A DNA stretch of 64,000 nt from Cohaesibacter intestini (GCF_003324485.1 NZ_QODK01000001.1:124001-188000), one strand, 5' to 3'; counted from the stretch's first letter, positions 17,721 through 27,596 are shown. Notes: a model not told the origin generated them from the letters alone. Translations and numbers: made by a program.

Positions 17721-19322
17721 ATGTCAGACCCAACATGTCCCTCTTCCGAACGCAATGAAACCGTCTGGTCCTTTTGCTTTGCATCGCTGGATGAAGCGGC
17801 ATCCGTCGCTCTGGCCTTTGATCTGGCGGGCGTGATCGGGACCGGGGATTGTCTGGCACTGGACGGTTCCGTTGGCCTTGGCAAGAGCACCTTTGCCCGC
17901 GCCTTGCTGCGTGGCCGGGCGGAGGATCCCGCACTCGAAGTGCCGAGCCCGACCTTCACCCTCGTTCAAACTTACGACATGCCGAGCGATCAAGAGGATC
18001 AGGAAAGCCTGGAGATCAGCCATTTCGATCTCTATCGGATCGGTGACTTCGATGAGCTTTATGAAATCGGCCTTGAGGAAAGCTGGCTGCAGGGAGTGGC
18101 CCTGATCGAATGGCCAGACCGGGCCGAAGAACTGCTGCCTGAGGACGCCCTGTGGCTGCAATTCGAACCCGGAGCGGATGACGATCGCCGCAAGCTCACC
18201 CTGTCAGGGACGGGGGCGTGGGGTAACAGGCTGCAACGGCTCTGCCTCAAGCGCGCCTTGCTGATAGCATCGGGTTGGGGCGGCGGGATGATCACCCCGA
18301 TCAAGGGCGATCTGTCGCCGCGCAGCTATGGCCGCGTTTCGCTGAGTGATCAGGCATCGCAAGACAGCTTTGAGGTGGATAATGCGGGTGCGCAAAAACA
18401 CGCCATCCTGATGGATATGCCAGCCTGGCCCCCCGGCCCCATTCTTGCCGACGGTCGGGCCTATGATCTGGTGGCCCATCGGGTGACTGCGTTGGCTCCG
18501 ATGGTCAGCATCAGTGAAGGATTGACTGATCTGGGCCTCAGAGTACCAAATATTCACGGTGTAGATTTGACCAACGGCCTGATGCTGTGGGAGGATTTGG
18601 GCGGCGTCACCTTGGCAGACGGCCCGGAAAGCCCCGTTGCCGAGCGCTATATCGCGACTGCCCGACAATTGGCCCATCTGCACAGCCAGCCCTGCCCCAC
18701 TGCGTTTGATGGCACAGGCGGCACGCATCACCTTTCCCGCTATGATCGCGCGGCTTTTCTGGTCGAGCTGGACGTGTTTCTCGATCATTATTGGCCCCAT
18801 GTCAAAGGCAGGGCCTGTCCCCAAGAGGAACGGGCACGCTTTGCAGCCCTTTGGGCGCCTCTATTGAATCGACTGGAACGGGCAGAGCAGGTGCTTGTTC
18901 TGAGGGATGTGCAGGATCCCAACTGCTTTTGGCTGAGAGATGCACCAGATGGTCAGCCTGTCGGCTTCATCGATTTTCAGGACTGCCTGATCGGCCCGGT
19001 GGCCTATGATCTGGCCGCCCTTGCAACCGACGCCCGGGTCACCATATCCGATAGACTGGAAGAGGATATCCTGTCGGCCTATCATTCGGCACGCGATATC
19101 ACCGGGGAAAGTCGGGAAGGCTTCGCTGTCCTCTATTGCCTTTGCGTTGCCCAGCGCACTATGAAAAATCTCGGTGCTTTCGCACGCGCTGCCGATCAAT
19201 GGAACCGGCCTTCCTATCTGGCCCATATTCCTCGATCTCTGGGGTATCTTCGCAAGGCATTGGCCCACCCGCGGCTTTCGGACCTGAAAGACTGGTATGA
19301 CAGCCATCAGCTTGACGGCTGA
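17721..19322 (+). CDS. tsaE: TsaE-AmgK fusion: tRNA t6A ATPase joined to anomeric sugar kinase
   Basis: 533 aa. The N-terminal 165 residues are TsaE (YjeE): Walker A GSVGLGKSTF, then VPSPTFTLVQTYD, HFDLYRIG and LIEWPDRAEELLP. TsaE drives N6-threonylcarbamoyl-A37 tRNA modification with TsaB/TsaD. The remainder (about 205-530) is an aminoglycoside-phosphotransferase fold close to AmgK, with catalytic Asp/Asn in VLRDVQDPNCFWL and metal site GFIDFQDCLIGPVAYD. AmgK phosphorylates MurNAc/GlcNAc at C1, and the next gene encodes the partner MurU. The usual HRD His is Leu. The ATG at 17721 was preferred over the TTG at 17715. Confidence 0.88.
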   Translation: MSDPTCPSSERNETVWSFCFASLDEAASVALAFDLAGVIGTGDCLALDGSVGLGKSTFARALLRGRAEDPALEVPSPTFTLVQTYDMPSDQEDQESLEISHFDLYRIGDFDELYEIGLEESWLQGVALIEWPDRAEELLPEDALWLQFEPGADDDRRKLTLSGTGAWGNRLQRLCLKRALLIASGWGGGMITPIKGDLSPRSYGRVSLSDQASQDSFEVDNAGAQKHAILMDMPAWPPGPILADGRAYDLVAHRVTALAPMVSISEGLTDLGLRVPNIHGVDLTNGLMLWEDLGGVTLADGPESPVAERYIATARQLAHLHSQPCPTAFDGTGGTHHLSRYDRAAFLVELDVFLDHYWPHVKGRACPQEERARFAALWAPLLNRLERAEQVLVLRDVQDPNCFWLRDAPDGQPVGFIDFQDCLIGPVAYDLAALATDARVTISDRLEEDILSAYHSARDITGESREGFAVLYCLCVAQRTMKNLGAFARAADQWNRPSYLAHIPRSLGYLRKALAHPRLSDLKDWYDSHQLDG

Positions 19323-19366
19323 CCCAGCCGACACTCAAACAAACCAAAGACAGACGGAACTCTGCA

Positions 19367-20110
19367 ATGACGACATTTTCGCGGCCCACAACTGGCATGA
19401 TCCTCGCAGCAGGCCTTGGCAAGCGCATGCGCCCTTTGACAGCGATCACGCCCAAACCCCTGATCCCGGTGGGCGGGCGTGCGATGATTGATCGGGCACT
19501 CAACGCCTTGATCGAAGCTGGCGGCGAGCGGGCCGTGATCAATGTGCATTATCTCGCTGATCTTGTGGAGGTGCATGTGCGTCACCGCAAAGACATTGAC
19601 ATCAAGATTTCCGACGAACGGGAAGAATTGCTGGAAACCGGTGGTGGCATCACCAAGGCACTGCCGTTGCTGGGTGATGATCCCTTCTATTTGCTCAATT
19701 CGGACAGTTTCTGGATGGAGGGGTCGATCCCCAACCTCGATTTGCTGGCCCAGCATTGGCTGTCAGATGATATGGATGGTCTGCTTTTGCTGTCCCCTAC
19801 GGTGGATGCGGTTGGCTATCATGGCCGAGGGGATTTTCAGATGGATCCGTTTGGCCGTCTGCGCCGCCGCAAGCCGCATGAAGTCTCACCTTATATCTAT
19901 GCGGGAGCTGGCATCTTGCATCCACGGCTGTTCGAGGGGTCCGTTGCAACCCCCCACTCTCTCAACGTACAGTTTGACAAGGCAATCGAATCGGGGCGAC
20001 TGTTTGGCCTGATCATGGATGGCCAATGGCTGCATGTGGGCACGCCCCACGCCATTCCATTGGCCGAACGTGCCATTGCCCATAGCGCAACACGGGGACT
20101 GAATACCTGA
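19367..20110 (+). CDS. murU: MurNAc-1-phosphate uridylyltransferase-like nucleotidyltransferase
   Basis: 247 aa nucleotidyltransferase of the RmlA/GlmU type. The pyrophosphorylase loop is MILAAGLGKRMRPLTAITPK, with PLIPVGGRAMIDRAL after it; ETGGGITKALPLLG and LLNSDSFW form the nucleotide and metal site. In Pseudomonas AmgK-MurU convert MurNAc to UDP-MurNAc, bypassing de novo synthesis and giving fosfomycin tolerance. The immediately upstream AmgK-like half-protein supports the same role here. A gap of 44 bases separates the genes. Confidence 0.85.
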   Translation: MTTFSRPTTGMILAAGLGKRMRPLTAITPKPLIPVGGRAMIDRALNALIEAGGERAVINVHYLADLVEVHVRHRKDIDIKISDEREELLETGGGITKALPLLGDDPFYLLNSDSFWMEGSIPNLDLLAQHWLSDDMDGLLLLSPTVDAVGYHGRGDFQMDPFGRLRRRKPHEVSPYIYAGAGILHPRLFEGSVATPHSLNVQFDKAIESGRLFGLIMDGQWLHVGTPHAIPLAERAIAHSATRGLNT

Positions 20111-20144
20111 GGCGCGCCTCCCAGACCAATTGTCAGGACCCAAA

Positions 20145-23100
20145 ATGGACGCCGCGCCCTCGATTTTTTCCATCTCGCCCGCCAGCCCCTTTCTGGCGAC
20201 CCTGATTGATGCCTTGATCGAGGGGCGATTGCTGCCGCATTTTCGGGCCGACAGTCCGGCTGATCTGGGACGCGCCATTGTCTATGTGCCGACCCAACGT
20301 ACGGCGGATGCGCTCAAAGAAGCGTTTCTGCCGCACCTTCAAAGCCGTGGCTGGCAAAGCGTCATCTTGCCCAGAATCCATGTCATCGGCGACATGGATG
20401 AGGATCTGATGCCGTTCAAGGTGGCGGCTGGCGGCGATGATGGCTTTTGGCAATTGCCAACCGCGATGGACAGTCTGCAACGGCGGCTTTCCATGACATC
20501 GCTCGTCCATCGCTGGGCGCAGAATTATGCCCGCGAAGCCCTGTCCCTATCGGCCAGCGAGACGCTGCATGTGTCCAACACACCCTCGGATGCAGCTTAT
20601 CTGGCAATTGATCTGCTGGCCTTGATTGATGCGGTCCATCGCGAGCGCTCCGACTGGGCCTTGCTGGAAGGGTTGGTGCCCGAGGACTACAGCGCCTTTT
20701 GGCAGATCAGTCTCAAATTTCTTGAAACCGCCACCAGCCTCTGGCCGGATTATCTCAAAGCTTTGGGGCTGGTTGATCCGGTCGAGCGGCGCAATGCAGT
20801 GCTGAAGGCCGAGATCGAAGCCATCAAGGCCCACGATGGTCCGGTGATAGCCGCAGGCTCCACCGGTTCCATTCCTGCCACTGCTGATCTGTTGCAGGCG
20901 GTTGCCCATCATGCTCAGGGCGCGCTGATCCTGCCGGGGCTTGATTTCCATCTTGACGAAGAAAGCTGGCAGGCCATCGGCGCTTTGCATCCGGCGATTG
21001 GTCAGGCCGCAGGTGTGGCGGGGCATCCGCAGTTTAACCTCAAGCAATTGCTCGACCAGATCGGCGCGAAACGCACGGACGTGGTCGATCTCTCTAGCCT
21101 TTCCCAGACGCAAAGCGACCGGATCCTATTGGTCAGCGAAGCCCTAAGGCCTGCGGAGACCACCGACAAATGGGGCGAGAGCCTTGGCCGCCTCAGCGAT
21201 GCAATGCGCCAAGAAGCGCTGGCCGGTGTGGCCTTGGCAGAAGCGGAAAATGAGCAGGAAGAGGCCCGCATTGCGGCGCTGGCCCTGCGGGAAGTGTTGG
21301 AGCGGCCTGACGCGCGCGCGGCTTTGGTGACCCCGGACCGGGCGTTGGCGCGGCGGGTGCTGCTGGAGCTGAAACGCTGGAAGATCGACGTCGAGGATAC
21401 TGCCGGGATGCCACTGGCGGAGACACCACCTGCCCTGCTGCTACGCTTGATGGTGGAATGCGTCATTGATCGCTTTGACCCGGTGCGGCTGCTGGCTTTG
21501 CTCAAGCATCCGCTGACCAGCTTTGGCCTGCCGCGCAGTGAAGTGCGTCGAGCGGCACGCTTTTTGGAGTTGCAGGTGTTGCGCGGGCCACGGCTTGGTG
21601 CGGGCATTGCACCGATCCGCAAAGAGCTTTTCCGCAAGTGTGAAGAGGCGGAAAAGCGTCATCAAAGCGGCGACTTCAAGACCGAAATCTGGGATCTCTG
21701 TGCGGGCCTGATTGATCAGCTGGAAGCCTCTGTCGCGCCTTTGTTGGTACTGACGGAGCAAGAAGACAGCGCCCAATTTGCCCAATGGGTGGAAGCGGCG
21801 ATTGCCTCCCTTGAGACACTGGCAGCCGATCAGGAGGGCACACCGGACCGACTGTATGATGAGGCAGCAGGCCGTGCCTTGCTCAGCTTTTTTGATCGGG
21901 CGGGGCAGTGGAATGAAGGATCCTTGCCGCTCGATGGCCGCGATGTGCCGCCCTTCCTTGTGGCAATGATGTCCGGCGAGACGGTTCTTTCCCATGGCGA
22001 AGGGGATCCGCGTCTGCAATTGCTCGGCACGCTTGAAGCCCGACTGCTGGATGTGGACCGGGTGGTGATTGGCGGGCTGAATGAAGGCTCGTGGCCGGCG
22101 GAAACCAAGAGCGATGCATGGCTGTCGCGCCCGATGCGGGCCGGGATGCTGTTGGAGCCGCCCGAGCGAAGGATCGGTCTTGCCGCTCACGACTTCGCGC
22201 AAGCAATGGGACGGGCGGAGGTGGTGTTGATCCGATCTCTGAAAACAGGCGGACAGCCGACCGTGCCCAGCCGCTGGCTGCAACGACTGGAAGCAGTGTC
22301 CGGTCCTCTGGCCCGTGCCGCCATGCGTGAGCGCGGGGCCTGCTATGGTCGCTGGGCCAAGGCGCTCGATGCCCCACAGCGAACCATCTCATTGCATCGC
22401 CCTGAGCCCGTGCCACCGCTGGATGCCCGACCGCGTCATCTGTCAGTAACCGAAATCGAGACATGGGTGCGCGATCCTTACGCGCTTTATGCCAAGCATG
22501 TGTTGGGCTTGCGGCCCTTGGATGACATTGGCACCGCACCGGGCGGGGCAGAAAAAGGCTCGATCATTCATGATATTCTGGGGGACTTCACCCAGAGCTG
22601 GACCGGCCCTTATGATGAAAGCGCCGTCGAAAAACTGTTGGAACTGGGGCGCGAGGCCTTCAAGCGGCTGGAACATTTCCCCGAGCTATTGGCCTTTTGG
22701 TGGCCGCGTTTTGAGCGGATTGCCCGCTGGTTCGTGCTGGACTGGGAAGCCTCTCGGACGGGCGAGATTGCCGGGCGCTATGCGGAAATTTCCGGCGCCA
22801 TCACCTTGCCGGTGCGCGGCGGGGATTTCCATTTGCGGGGTCGGGCCGACCGGCTTGATATTAGCCTTGATGACCGATTGCATGTGATTGACTTCAAGAC
22901 CGGCACGCCGCCAAGCGCCAAGCAGGTACTGCCCGGCTTTGCGCCGCAATTGGCGTTGGAAGGCTATATGGCCAAGCTCGGTGGCTTTAGCGACATTCCA
23001 CACGGCATCGAGATGGCTGACATGGCCTGGATCCGTCTGTCTGGCGGGCGCAAACCCGGCGAAGTGAAGAGCGGTGTCGAGAAAGACTATGCCGCAGAAG

Positions 23101-23267
23101 ATGTGGTCGAGCTGATTGGCAAGCGCCTGCTGGCGCTGATCACGGCCTATGACGACCCGTCCAAGGGCTATCCATCGCGGGCGCGACCGATGTTTGAGCG
23201 GTTTGAAAGCCCCTATGACCATCTGGCGCGGGTCAAGGAATGGTCTTTGCATGGGGAGGAGAGCTGA
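20145..23267 (+). CDS. addB: AddB, double-strand break repair nuclease subunit
   Basis: 1040 aa, alphaproteobacterial AddB type. An inactive helicase-like N-terminal half (IVYVPTQRTADALKEAFLP; GSTGSIPATADLLQAVA) and a middle region with VVIGGLNEGSWPAET are followed by a C-terminal PD-(D/E)XK nuclease (LSVTEIETWVRDPYALY, then LHVIDFKTGTPPSAKQ). With AddA it processes double-strand ends to 3' tails for RecA. The ATG at 20145 is chosen because AGGA lies 7 bases ahead; a TTG at 20130 is the alternative. The addB stop and addA start are separated by 2 bases, so expression is coupled. Confidence 0.95.
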   Translation: MDAAPSIFSISPASPFLATLIDALIEGRLLPHFRADSPADLGRAIVYVPTQRTADALKEAFLPHLQSRGWQSVILPRIHVIGDMDEDLMPFKVAAGGDDGFWQLPTAMDSLQRRLSMTSLVHRWAQNYAREALSLSASETLHVSNTPSDAAYLAIDLLALIDAVHRERSDWALLEGLVPEDYSAFWQISLKFLETATSLWPDYLKALGLVDPVERRNAVLKAEIEAIKAHDGPVIAAGSTGSIPATADLLQAVAHHAQGALILPGLDFHLDEESWQAIGALHPAIGQAAGVAGHPQFNLKQLLDQIGAKRTDVVDLSSLSQTQSDRILLVSEALRPAETTDKWGESLGRLSDAMRQEALAGVALAEAENEQEEARIAALALREVLERPDARAALVTPDRALARRVLLELKRWKIDVEDTAGMPLAETPPALLLRLMVECVIDRFDPVRLLALLKHPLTSFGLPRSEVRRAARFLELQVLRGPRLGAGIAPIRKELFRKCEEAEKRHQSGDFKTEIWDLCAGLIDQLEASVAPLLVLTEQEDSAQFAQWVEAAIASLETLAADQEGTPDRLYDEAAGRALLSFFDRAGQWNEGSLPLDGRDVPPFLVAMMSGETVLSHGEGDPRLQLLGTLEARLLDVDRVVIGGLNEGSWPAETKSDAWLSRPMRAGMLLEPPERRIGLAAHDFAQAMGRAEVVLIRSLKTGGQPTVPSRWLQRLEAVSGPLARAAMRERGACYGRWAKALDAPQRTISLHRPEPVPPLDARPRHLSVTEIETWVRDPYALYAKHVLGLRPLDDIGTAPGGAEKGSIIHDILGDFTQSWTGPYDESAVEKLLELGREAFKRLEHFPELLAFWWPRFERIARWFVLDWEASRTGEIAGRYAEISGAITLPVRGGDFHLRGRADRLDISLDDRLHVIDFKTGTPPSAKQVLPGFAPQLALEGYMAKLGGFSDIPHGIEMADMAWIRLSGGRKPGEVKSGVEKDYAAEDVVELIGKRLLALITAYDDPSKGYPSRARPMFERFESPYDHLARVKEWSLHGEES

Positions 23268-23269
23268 TC

Positions 23270-26200
23270 ATGGCCTTTGACATTCCAGCCGACACGCTGC
23301 TGGCGCAAGCCAATGCCTCCCACCCTGATTATTCTGCATGGGTGAGCGCCAATGCGGGCTCGGGCAAGACCTTTGTCTTGGCCCGCCGGGTGATCCGCTT
23401 GTTGCTCAATGGCACCGAACCCTCGCGCATTCTTTGCCTGACCTTTACCAAAGCGGCGGCGGCGGAAATGTCGAACCGGGTCTTTGCCGAATTGTCCGGC
23501 TGGACCGAATTGTCTGACGCGGCGCTGAAGGACAAGCTTACCGAGATTGAAGGCAAGGCCCCGTCTGACGCCACATTGCAGCTGGCCCGGCGTCTGTTTG
23601 CGCGGGCGTTGGAAACGCCGGGCGGCCTCAAAATCCAGACCATCCATGCCTTTGCCGAACGCTTGCTGCATCAGTTCCCGCTGGAGGCCAATGTTCCGGC
23701 GCACTTTGAAATTCTCGATGACCAATTGGCCACAGAACTCCTGCAAGCAGCCCTTGGCCATGTGATGCGCTCGGCGCGGCTGGGCAAGCGCCCCGACTGG
23801 CAACAGGCGCTCAATCTGCTGATTGATCATATGGGCGATGGGGACATCCAGACCGCTTTGGCCGATCTGGTGCGAAGGCGCGATGGCTTTGGCCGCTTCC
23901 TTGAAATGAGCGAAGGGACAAAGGCCGCTGGTGGCGAAACCGGGCTGGAAGCGGCGTTGGCCGCGCTCGCCCAAGGGCTGGATCTCAGTCCCTCTGACAG
24001 CCTTGCCGCGCTGACAGCCAGCATTCCGTTCGGCCCCGGCTTTGATCGCGATGCGATTGCGGCACTTGCCCCGTTGTTTGAGACCGGCGGCAAGCGCGAC
24101 AAGGATCAGGCGGCCTTGATGCGGGTTTTGCTGGCAGCCGACAGCGAGGCAGTGCAGGTCAGCCTGTGGCAGCAGATTTTCCGCAAGAAGGACGGTGCGG
24201 CCAAGGCCGACAGCACCTTTGCGTCCAAAAAGATGCGCGAGGCGGAGCCGTCCCTTTCGGGCCGCACCGACCGAGAACAGACGCGTCTTGATGCCTTGGC
24301 CGACAAAAGCAATGCCCTTGTTACTCTTGAGGTCAGCCGGGCTTTGTTCACATTGGCGGACGGCGTGATTGGCCATTATGAACGGGCCAAGGCGGCGCGT
24401 GGGTTGATGGATTTTGACGATCTGATCCTCAAGGCAGCCGACCTGCTGCGCCCGGTCAATGCGGCCGCCTGGGTGCATTACAAACTCGATCAGGGGATCG
24501 ATCATATTCTGGTCGATGAGGCGCAGGATACCAACCCGCATCAATGGGCGATCATTCGCCAGCTGGGGGAAGAATTTTTCTATGGCGACAGTGGGCGGGC
24601 CGAAAATCGGACGATTTTTGCGGTTGGCGACGAGAAACAATCGATCTATTCCTTCCAAGGGGCCGAACCCAAATGGTTCGCTGACATGCGCCGCTTCTTC
24701 AAGCAGCGTGCCAACGAAGCGAAAAAGCCGTTCCATGACATCAAACTGCGGCTGTCTTTCCGCTCGACGCCGCATGTGCTGCGCTCGGTGGATTCGGTCT
24801 TCTCGATTGAGAGCACCTATGATGCCTTGTCGTCGGACAAGGAAGCCACGGTGCATGAACCGATCCGTCAACGCGACCCCGGACTGGTGGAAATCTGGCC
24901 GCTTTATGAGCCGGTTGAGCAAGAGATTGATGAGGATTGGGCCAAGCCGCTCGATGCGCAGGGGGATCTCAGCCCGCCGGTCCAATTGGCCCGAACCATT
25001 GCCCGCACCGTGCGCCATTGGATTGAAACGGGCGAGCGGCTGGAAGGCAGCGGACGCGCCATCACGGCTGGCGACATTCTGGTTTTGGTGCGCAAACGCG
25101 GGGCCTTCGTCACGGCGGTCAATCGGGCGCTGAAGGAAGAAGGCCTGCCGGTGGCAGGCGCCGACCGCTTGGCGTTGCTTGATCATATTGCGGTGATGGA
25201 TTTGTTGTCACTGGGGGATGTGATGCTGTTGCCAGAGGATGATCTGTCGCTCGCCGCTGTGCTAAAAAGCCCGCTTTTCGGCCTGTCGGAGGAGCGGCTG
25301 TTTGACCTCGCCCATCAATCGGGTGGACGCCGCCGCAGCCTGTGGGACAGCCTGAAGAAACGCGCCGAAAGCGGGGCCGCGGCGGATGCGGATTTCGCCG
25401 AAATTTTCGCGCAATTGTTCCGCTGGCAGAGCCAGATCGACTTCCAGCCTCCTTTTGACTTTTTCGCCCAAGTGTTGGGGCCGGATGGCAAAAGGCAAGC
25501 CTTTGTTGAACGGTTGGGACCAGAAGCCGATGAAGTGATCGACGAATTGCTGTCACGGGCGCTCGATTTTGAAAAGACCCAGACGCCGAACCTGCAGGCC
25601 TTTCTTGCTGCGATGCGACAGGGTGGCGCGGAAATCAAGCGCGATATGGGCGCCGCCGATGACCAGATCCGCGTCATGACGGTGCATGGCTCGAAGGGTC
25701 TGGAAGCGCCGATTGTCTTTCTGGTCGATGGCACCGGACAGCCAGCCAATGCACGCCACCATCCGCACTTGGTGACGCTGACCCATGACGATCCTGATCC
25801 TCTGTCCGACCATCCCGACCTGATGGTCTGGAAAGCGCCGACCGCCAACCAGCCAAGTCCGGTGAAGCAGAGCCTGAGCAAGCTTGACCGGGAAGCGGAA
25901 GAGGAATATCTGCGTCTGCTTTATGTCGGCATGACACGGGCCGAAGACCGGCTTTATCTCTGCGGCTATCGCGGCAAACGCGAGGCTTCAGAAAATTGCT
26001 GGTATGAAGTGGCCCGCCGGTCCCTGTCGGACAAATTGCTTGAAGTGGCCCATCCGCTGAGCGGCGATGTGGTTCATCGCTGGCAATTGGAGGGGAGCTT
26101 TGTTGCCAAGGATGGCAAACAAGAGGGGCCAAAAGGCGCTGATATCCCACACGCTCCCTTGCCGGACTGGCTTAGGCAACCGGCAAGCCCTGCCCCGACG

Positions 26201-26854
26201 GCTCAGTCGATGCTGCAGCCTTCGCGTGCTGCGGATATGCAAGAGGCCGAGCACAGCCCTGTGCCAACCCTTGGTTCTGATTTGGCCGGGACGCGGACAC
26301 CACAGATCCACGATTGGGAACCACGGCGGCGCGGGTTGCTGATGCATGCTCTGTTTGAGCATCTGCCACAGGTGAACCAAGCGGATCGGTCTGCGGCAGC
26401 GGATGCCTATCTCGCCCGGATGGCAAGCGACATGCCTGCCCCCGCCCGCAAAGCCCTGCTCGAGGAAGTCGAACGCCTGCTCGATCACCCGGACTACGCG
26501 GCTCTGTTCGGCAAGGACAGTCTGGCAGAAATTTCCATTTCCGGTCAGGTGGTGATCGAGGGAGAAATACGGTCGGTTTCCGGCCAGATCGATCGGCTGC
26601 TGGTGGAAGAGGATCAGGTGACCTTGGTCGATTACAAGACGAATCGTCACGTTCCGACCGACCCGCGCGACATCCCCTTTGCCTATCAGGTGCAGCTGGC
26701 GCTTTATGGTCATTTGCTGGCACCGCTCTATCCCGGCAAGGCAATCACATGTAAACTGTTGTGGACGGCCTCCCCTGCCATGATGGCGCTTTCGGCGGAT
26801 CAGCGGCATTCAGCATTGCGTGAGATCGGCGTTGATCTTGCTATTGGTTCTTGA
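23270..26854 (+). CDS. addA: AddA, helicase-nuclease subunit
   Basis: 1194 aa UvrD/Rep-type (SF1A) helicase with C-terminal nuclease. Walker A is VSANAGSGKTFVLARR, followed by ILCLTFTKAAAAEMSNRV. Motif II is HILVDEAQDTNPHQW, motif III FAVGDEKQSIYSFQGAEP, motif V IRVMTVHGSKGLEAPIVF and motif VI LLYVGMTRAEDRLYL. The nuclease motif is LVDYKTNRHVP near residue 1120. Start at 23270: GGGGAGGAG lies 8-10 bases upstream, inside the end of addB. With AddB it replaces RecBCD in this lineage. Confidence 0.96.
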   Translation: MAFDIPADTLLAQANASHPDYSAWVSANAGSGKTFVLARRVIRLLLNGTEPSRILCLTFTKAAAAEMSNRVFAELSGWTELSDAALKDKLTEIEGKAPSDATLQLARRLFARALETPGGLKIQTIHAFAERLLHQFPLEANVPAHFEILDDQLATELLQAALGHVMRSARLGKRPDWQQALNLLIDHMGDGDIQTALADLVRRRDGFGRFLEMSEGTKAAGGETGLEAALAALAQGLDLSPSDSLAALTASIPFGPGFDRDAIAALAPLFETGGKRDKDQAALMRVLLAADSEAVQVSLWQQIFRKKDGAAKADSTFASKKMREAEPSLSGRTDREQTRLDALADKSNALVTLEVSRALFTLADGVIGHYERAKAARGLMDFDDLILKAADLLRPVNAAAWVHYKLDQGIDHILVDEAQDTNPHQWAIIRQLGEEFFYGDSGRAENRTIFAVGDEKQSIYSFQGAEPKWFADMRRFFKQRANEAKKPFHDIKLRLSFRSTPHVLRSVDSVFSIESTYDALSSDKEATVHEPIRQRDPGLVEIWPLYEPVEQEIDEDWAKPLDAQGDLSPPVQLARTIARTVRHWIETGERLEGSGRAITAGDILVLVRKRGAFVTAVNRALKEEGLPVAGADRLALLDHIAVMDLLSLGDVMLLPEDDLSLAAVLKSPLFGLSEERLFDLAHQSGGRRRSLWDSLKKRAESGAAADADFAEIFAQLFRWQSQIDFQPPFDFFAQVLGPDGKRQAFVERLGPEADEVIDELLSRALDFEKTQTPNLQAFLAAMRQGGAEIKRDMGAADDQIRVMTVHGSKGLEAPIVFLVDGTGQPANARHHPHLVTLTHDDPDPLSDHPDLMVWKAPTANQPSPVKQSLSKLDREAEEEYLRLLYVGMTRAEDRLYLCGYRGKREASENCWYEVARRSLSDKLLEVAHPLSGDVVHRWQLEGSFVAKDGKQEGPKGADIPHAPLPDWLRQPASPAPTAQSMLQPSRAADMQEAEHSPVPTLGSDLAGTRTPQIHDWEPRRRGLLMHALFEHLPQVNQADRSAAADAYLARMASDMPAPARKALLEEVERLLDHPDYAALFGKDSLAEISISGQVVIEGEIRSVSGQIDRLLVEEDQVTLVDYKTNRHVPTDPRDIPFAYQVQLALYGHLLAPLYPGKAITCKLLWTASPAMMALSADQRHSALREIGVDLAIGS

Positions 26855-26892
26855 CGCGCGCTGGGGGAATACCTACCTTCAAGGCAACAGAC

Positions 26893-26918
26893 CAATATTC
26901 ACTTATCAATGAATATTG
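26893..26918. promoter_or_regulatory. 9-base dyad upstream of trxA
   Basis: CAATATTCA (26893-26901) and TGAATATTG (26910-26918) form a perfect inverted repeat with an 8-base spacer, 68 bases before the trxA start. AT-rich and intergenic, it could be an operator; no matching regulator is known to me. Confidence 0.4.
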
Positions 26919-26986
26919 ATGAATAACCAGCCCTGACCGTTTCAATATCCCGATCGGCAAGGGCGCATATGGAAAAGAGGCATGTT

Positions 26987-27304
26987 ATGGCTATCGTAAA
27001 TGCGACAGACGCGAATTTTGCTGAAGAAACCCAGGGCGATGTGCCTGTGGTCGTGGACTTCTGGGCAGAATGGTGCGGCCCTTGCAAAATGATCGCTCCG
27101 ATCCTGAATGAAATCGACACCGAGAAAGCCGGTGCGGTGAAAATCGTCAAGGTCAATGTTGATGAGAATCCGAACACTGCTGCTCAGTATGGCGTTCGCT
27201 CCATCCCGACCCTGCTGCTGTTCAAAGGCGGTGAGCCGGTTGCCATGAAAGTTGGCGCGGCTCCAAAATCCGACCTTGAAAAATGGATCGAAACCGGCGC
27301 TTGA
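26987..27304 (+). CDS. trxA: Thioredoxin 1
   Basis: 105 aa, standard thioredoxin length. Active site [15 protein letters not shown] near residues 26-40, cis-Pro region [15 protein letters not shown], and C-terminal KSDLEKWIE. It is a general cytoplasmic disulfide reductase supplying ribonucleotide reductase, Msr and others. The start at ATG 26987 is preferred over 26969: AGAGG lies 6 bases upstream and MAIVNATD is the typical alphaproteobacterial N terminus. It follows addA, as in many Rhizobiales, with its own upstream region and terminator. Confidence 0.96.
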   Translation: MAIVNATDANFAEETQGDVPVVVDFWAEWCGPCKMIAPILNEIDTEKAGAVKIVKVNVDENPNTAAQYGVRSIPTLLLFKGGEPVAMKVGAAPKSDLEKWIETGA

Positions 27305-27331
27305 GCCGTCGATCCCATTCTCGGTTAGTAC

Positions 27332-27367
27332 AAAACCCGGTCAGCCCAGCTGATCGGGTTTCTTTTT
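27332..27367 (+). terminator. Rho-independent terminator of trxA
   Basis: AAACCCGGTCAGC and GCTGATCGGGTTT pair (one G-T) around CCA, followed by CTTTTT. It lies about 28 bases after the trxA stop. Confidence 0.88.
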
Positions 27368-27523
27368 GGGCACATTCCACCTCACAAAAGCCGGAGGTTC
27401 AGAAAGTCTGGTGGCAAGGGAGATCGCCCGCAAGGCACGACAGCACGATCGCCGCCACAAATTGGGCGACACGGCGTGCGGATGGGGTATGTTTTCGGGA
27501 AAAGTCTCCCCAAAATAACGAAA

Positions 27524-27551
27524 GCCCACCGGGGGAGGAGGTCCGGTGGGC
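27524..27551 (-). ncRNA. CCTCCTCCC-loop hairpin 1 (CcsR/cuckoo-like sRNA, last of array)
   Basis: Stem GCCCACCGG/CCGGTGGGC, 9 perfect pairs. On the minus strand the loop is ACCTCCTCCC. The stem is followed on the minus strand by TTTCGTTATTTT, so it can also end the transcript. The loop is complementary to a Shine-Dalgarno GGAGG. It is the third motif-bearing hairpin downstream of the DUF1127 gene. Confidence 0.75.
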
Positions 27552-27561
27552 TTCGTTGCAA

Positions 27562-27593
27562 GATCCAAAACCGGGAGGAGGATGTTTTGGATC
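27562..27593 (-). ncRNA. CCTCCTCCC-loop hairpin 2
   Basis: Stem GATCCAAAAC/GTTTTGGATC, 10 perfect pairs; minus-strand loop ATCCTCCTCCCG. It is separated from hairpin 1 by 10 bases and hairpin 3 by 3 bases. The stem sequence is unrelated to that of its neighbours while the loop is conserved, the hallmark of a loop-selected family. Confidence 0.75.
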
Positions 27594-27596
27594 TAT

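Noticed and set aside
23213-25186. A 657-codon minus-strand frame across addA
   Set aside because: Antisense to addA, which has all helicase motifs. The shadow translation shows no recognisable domain.
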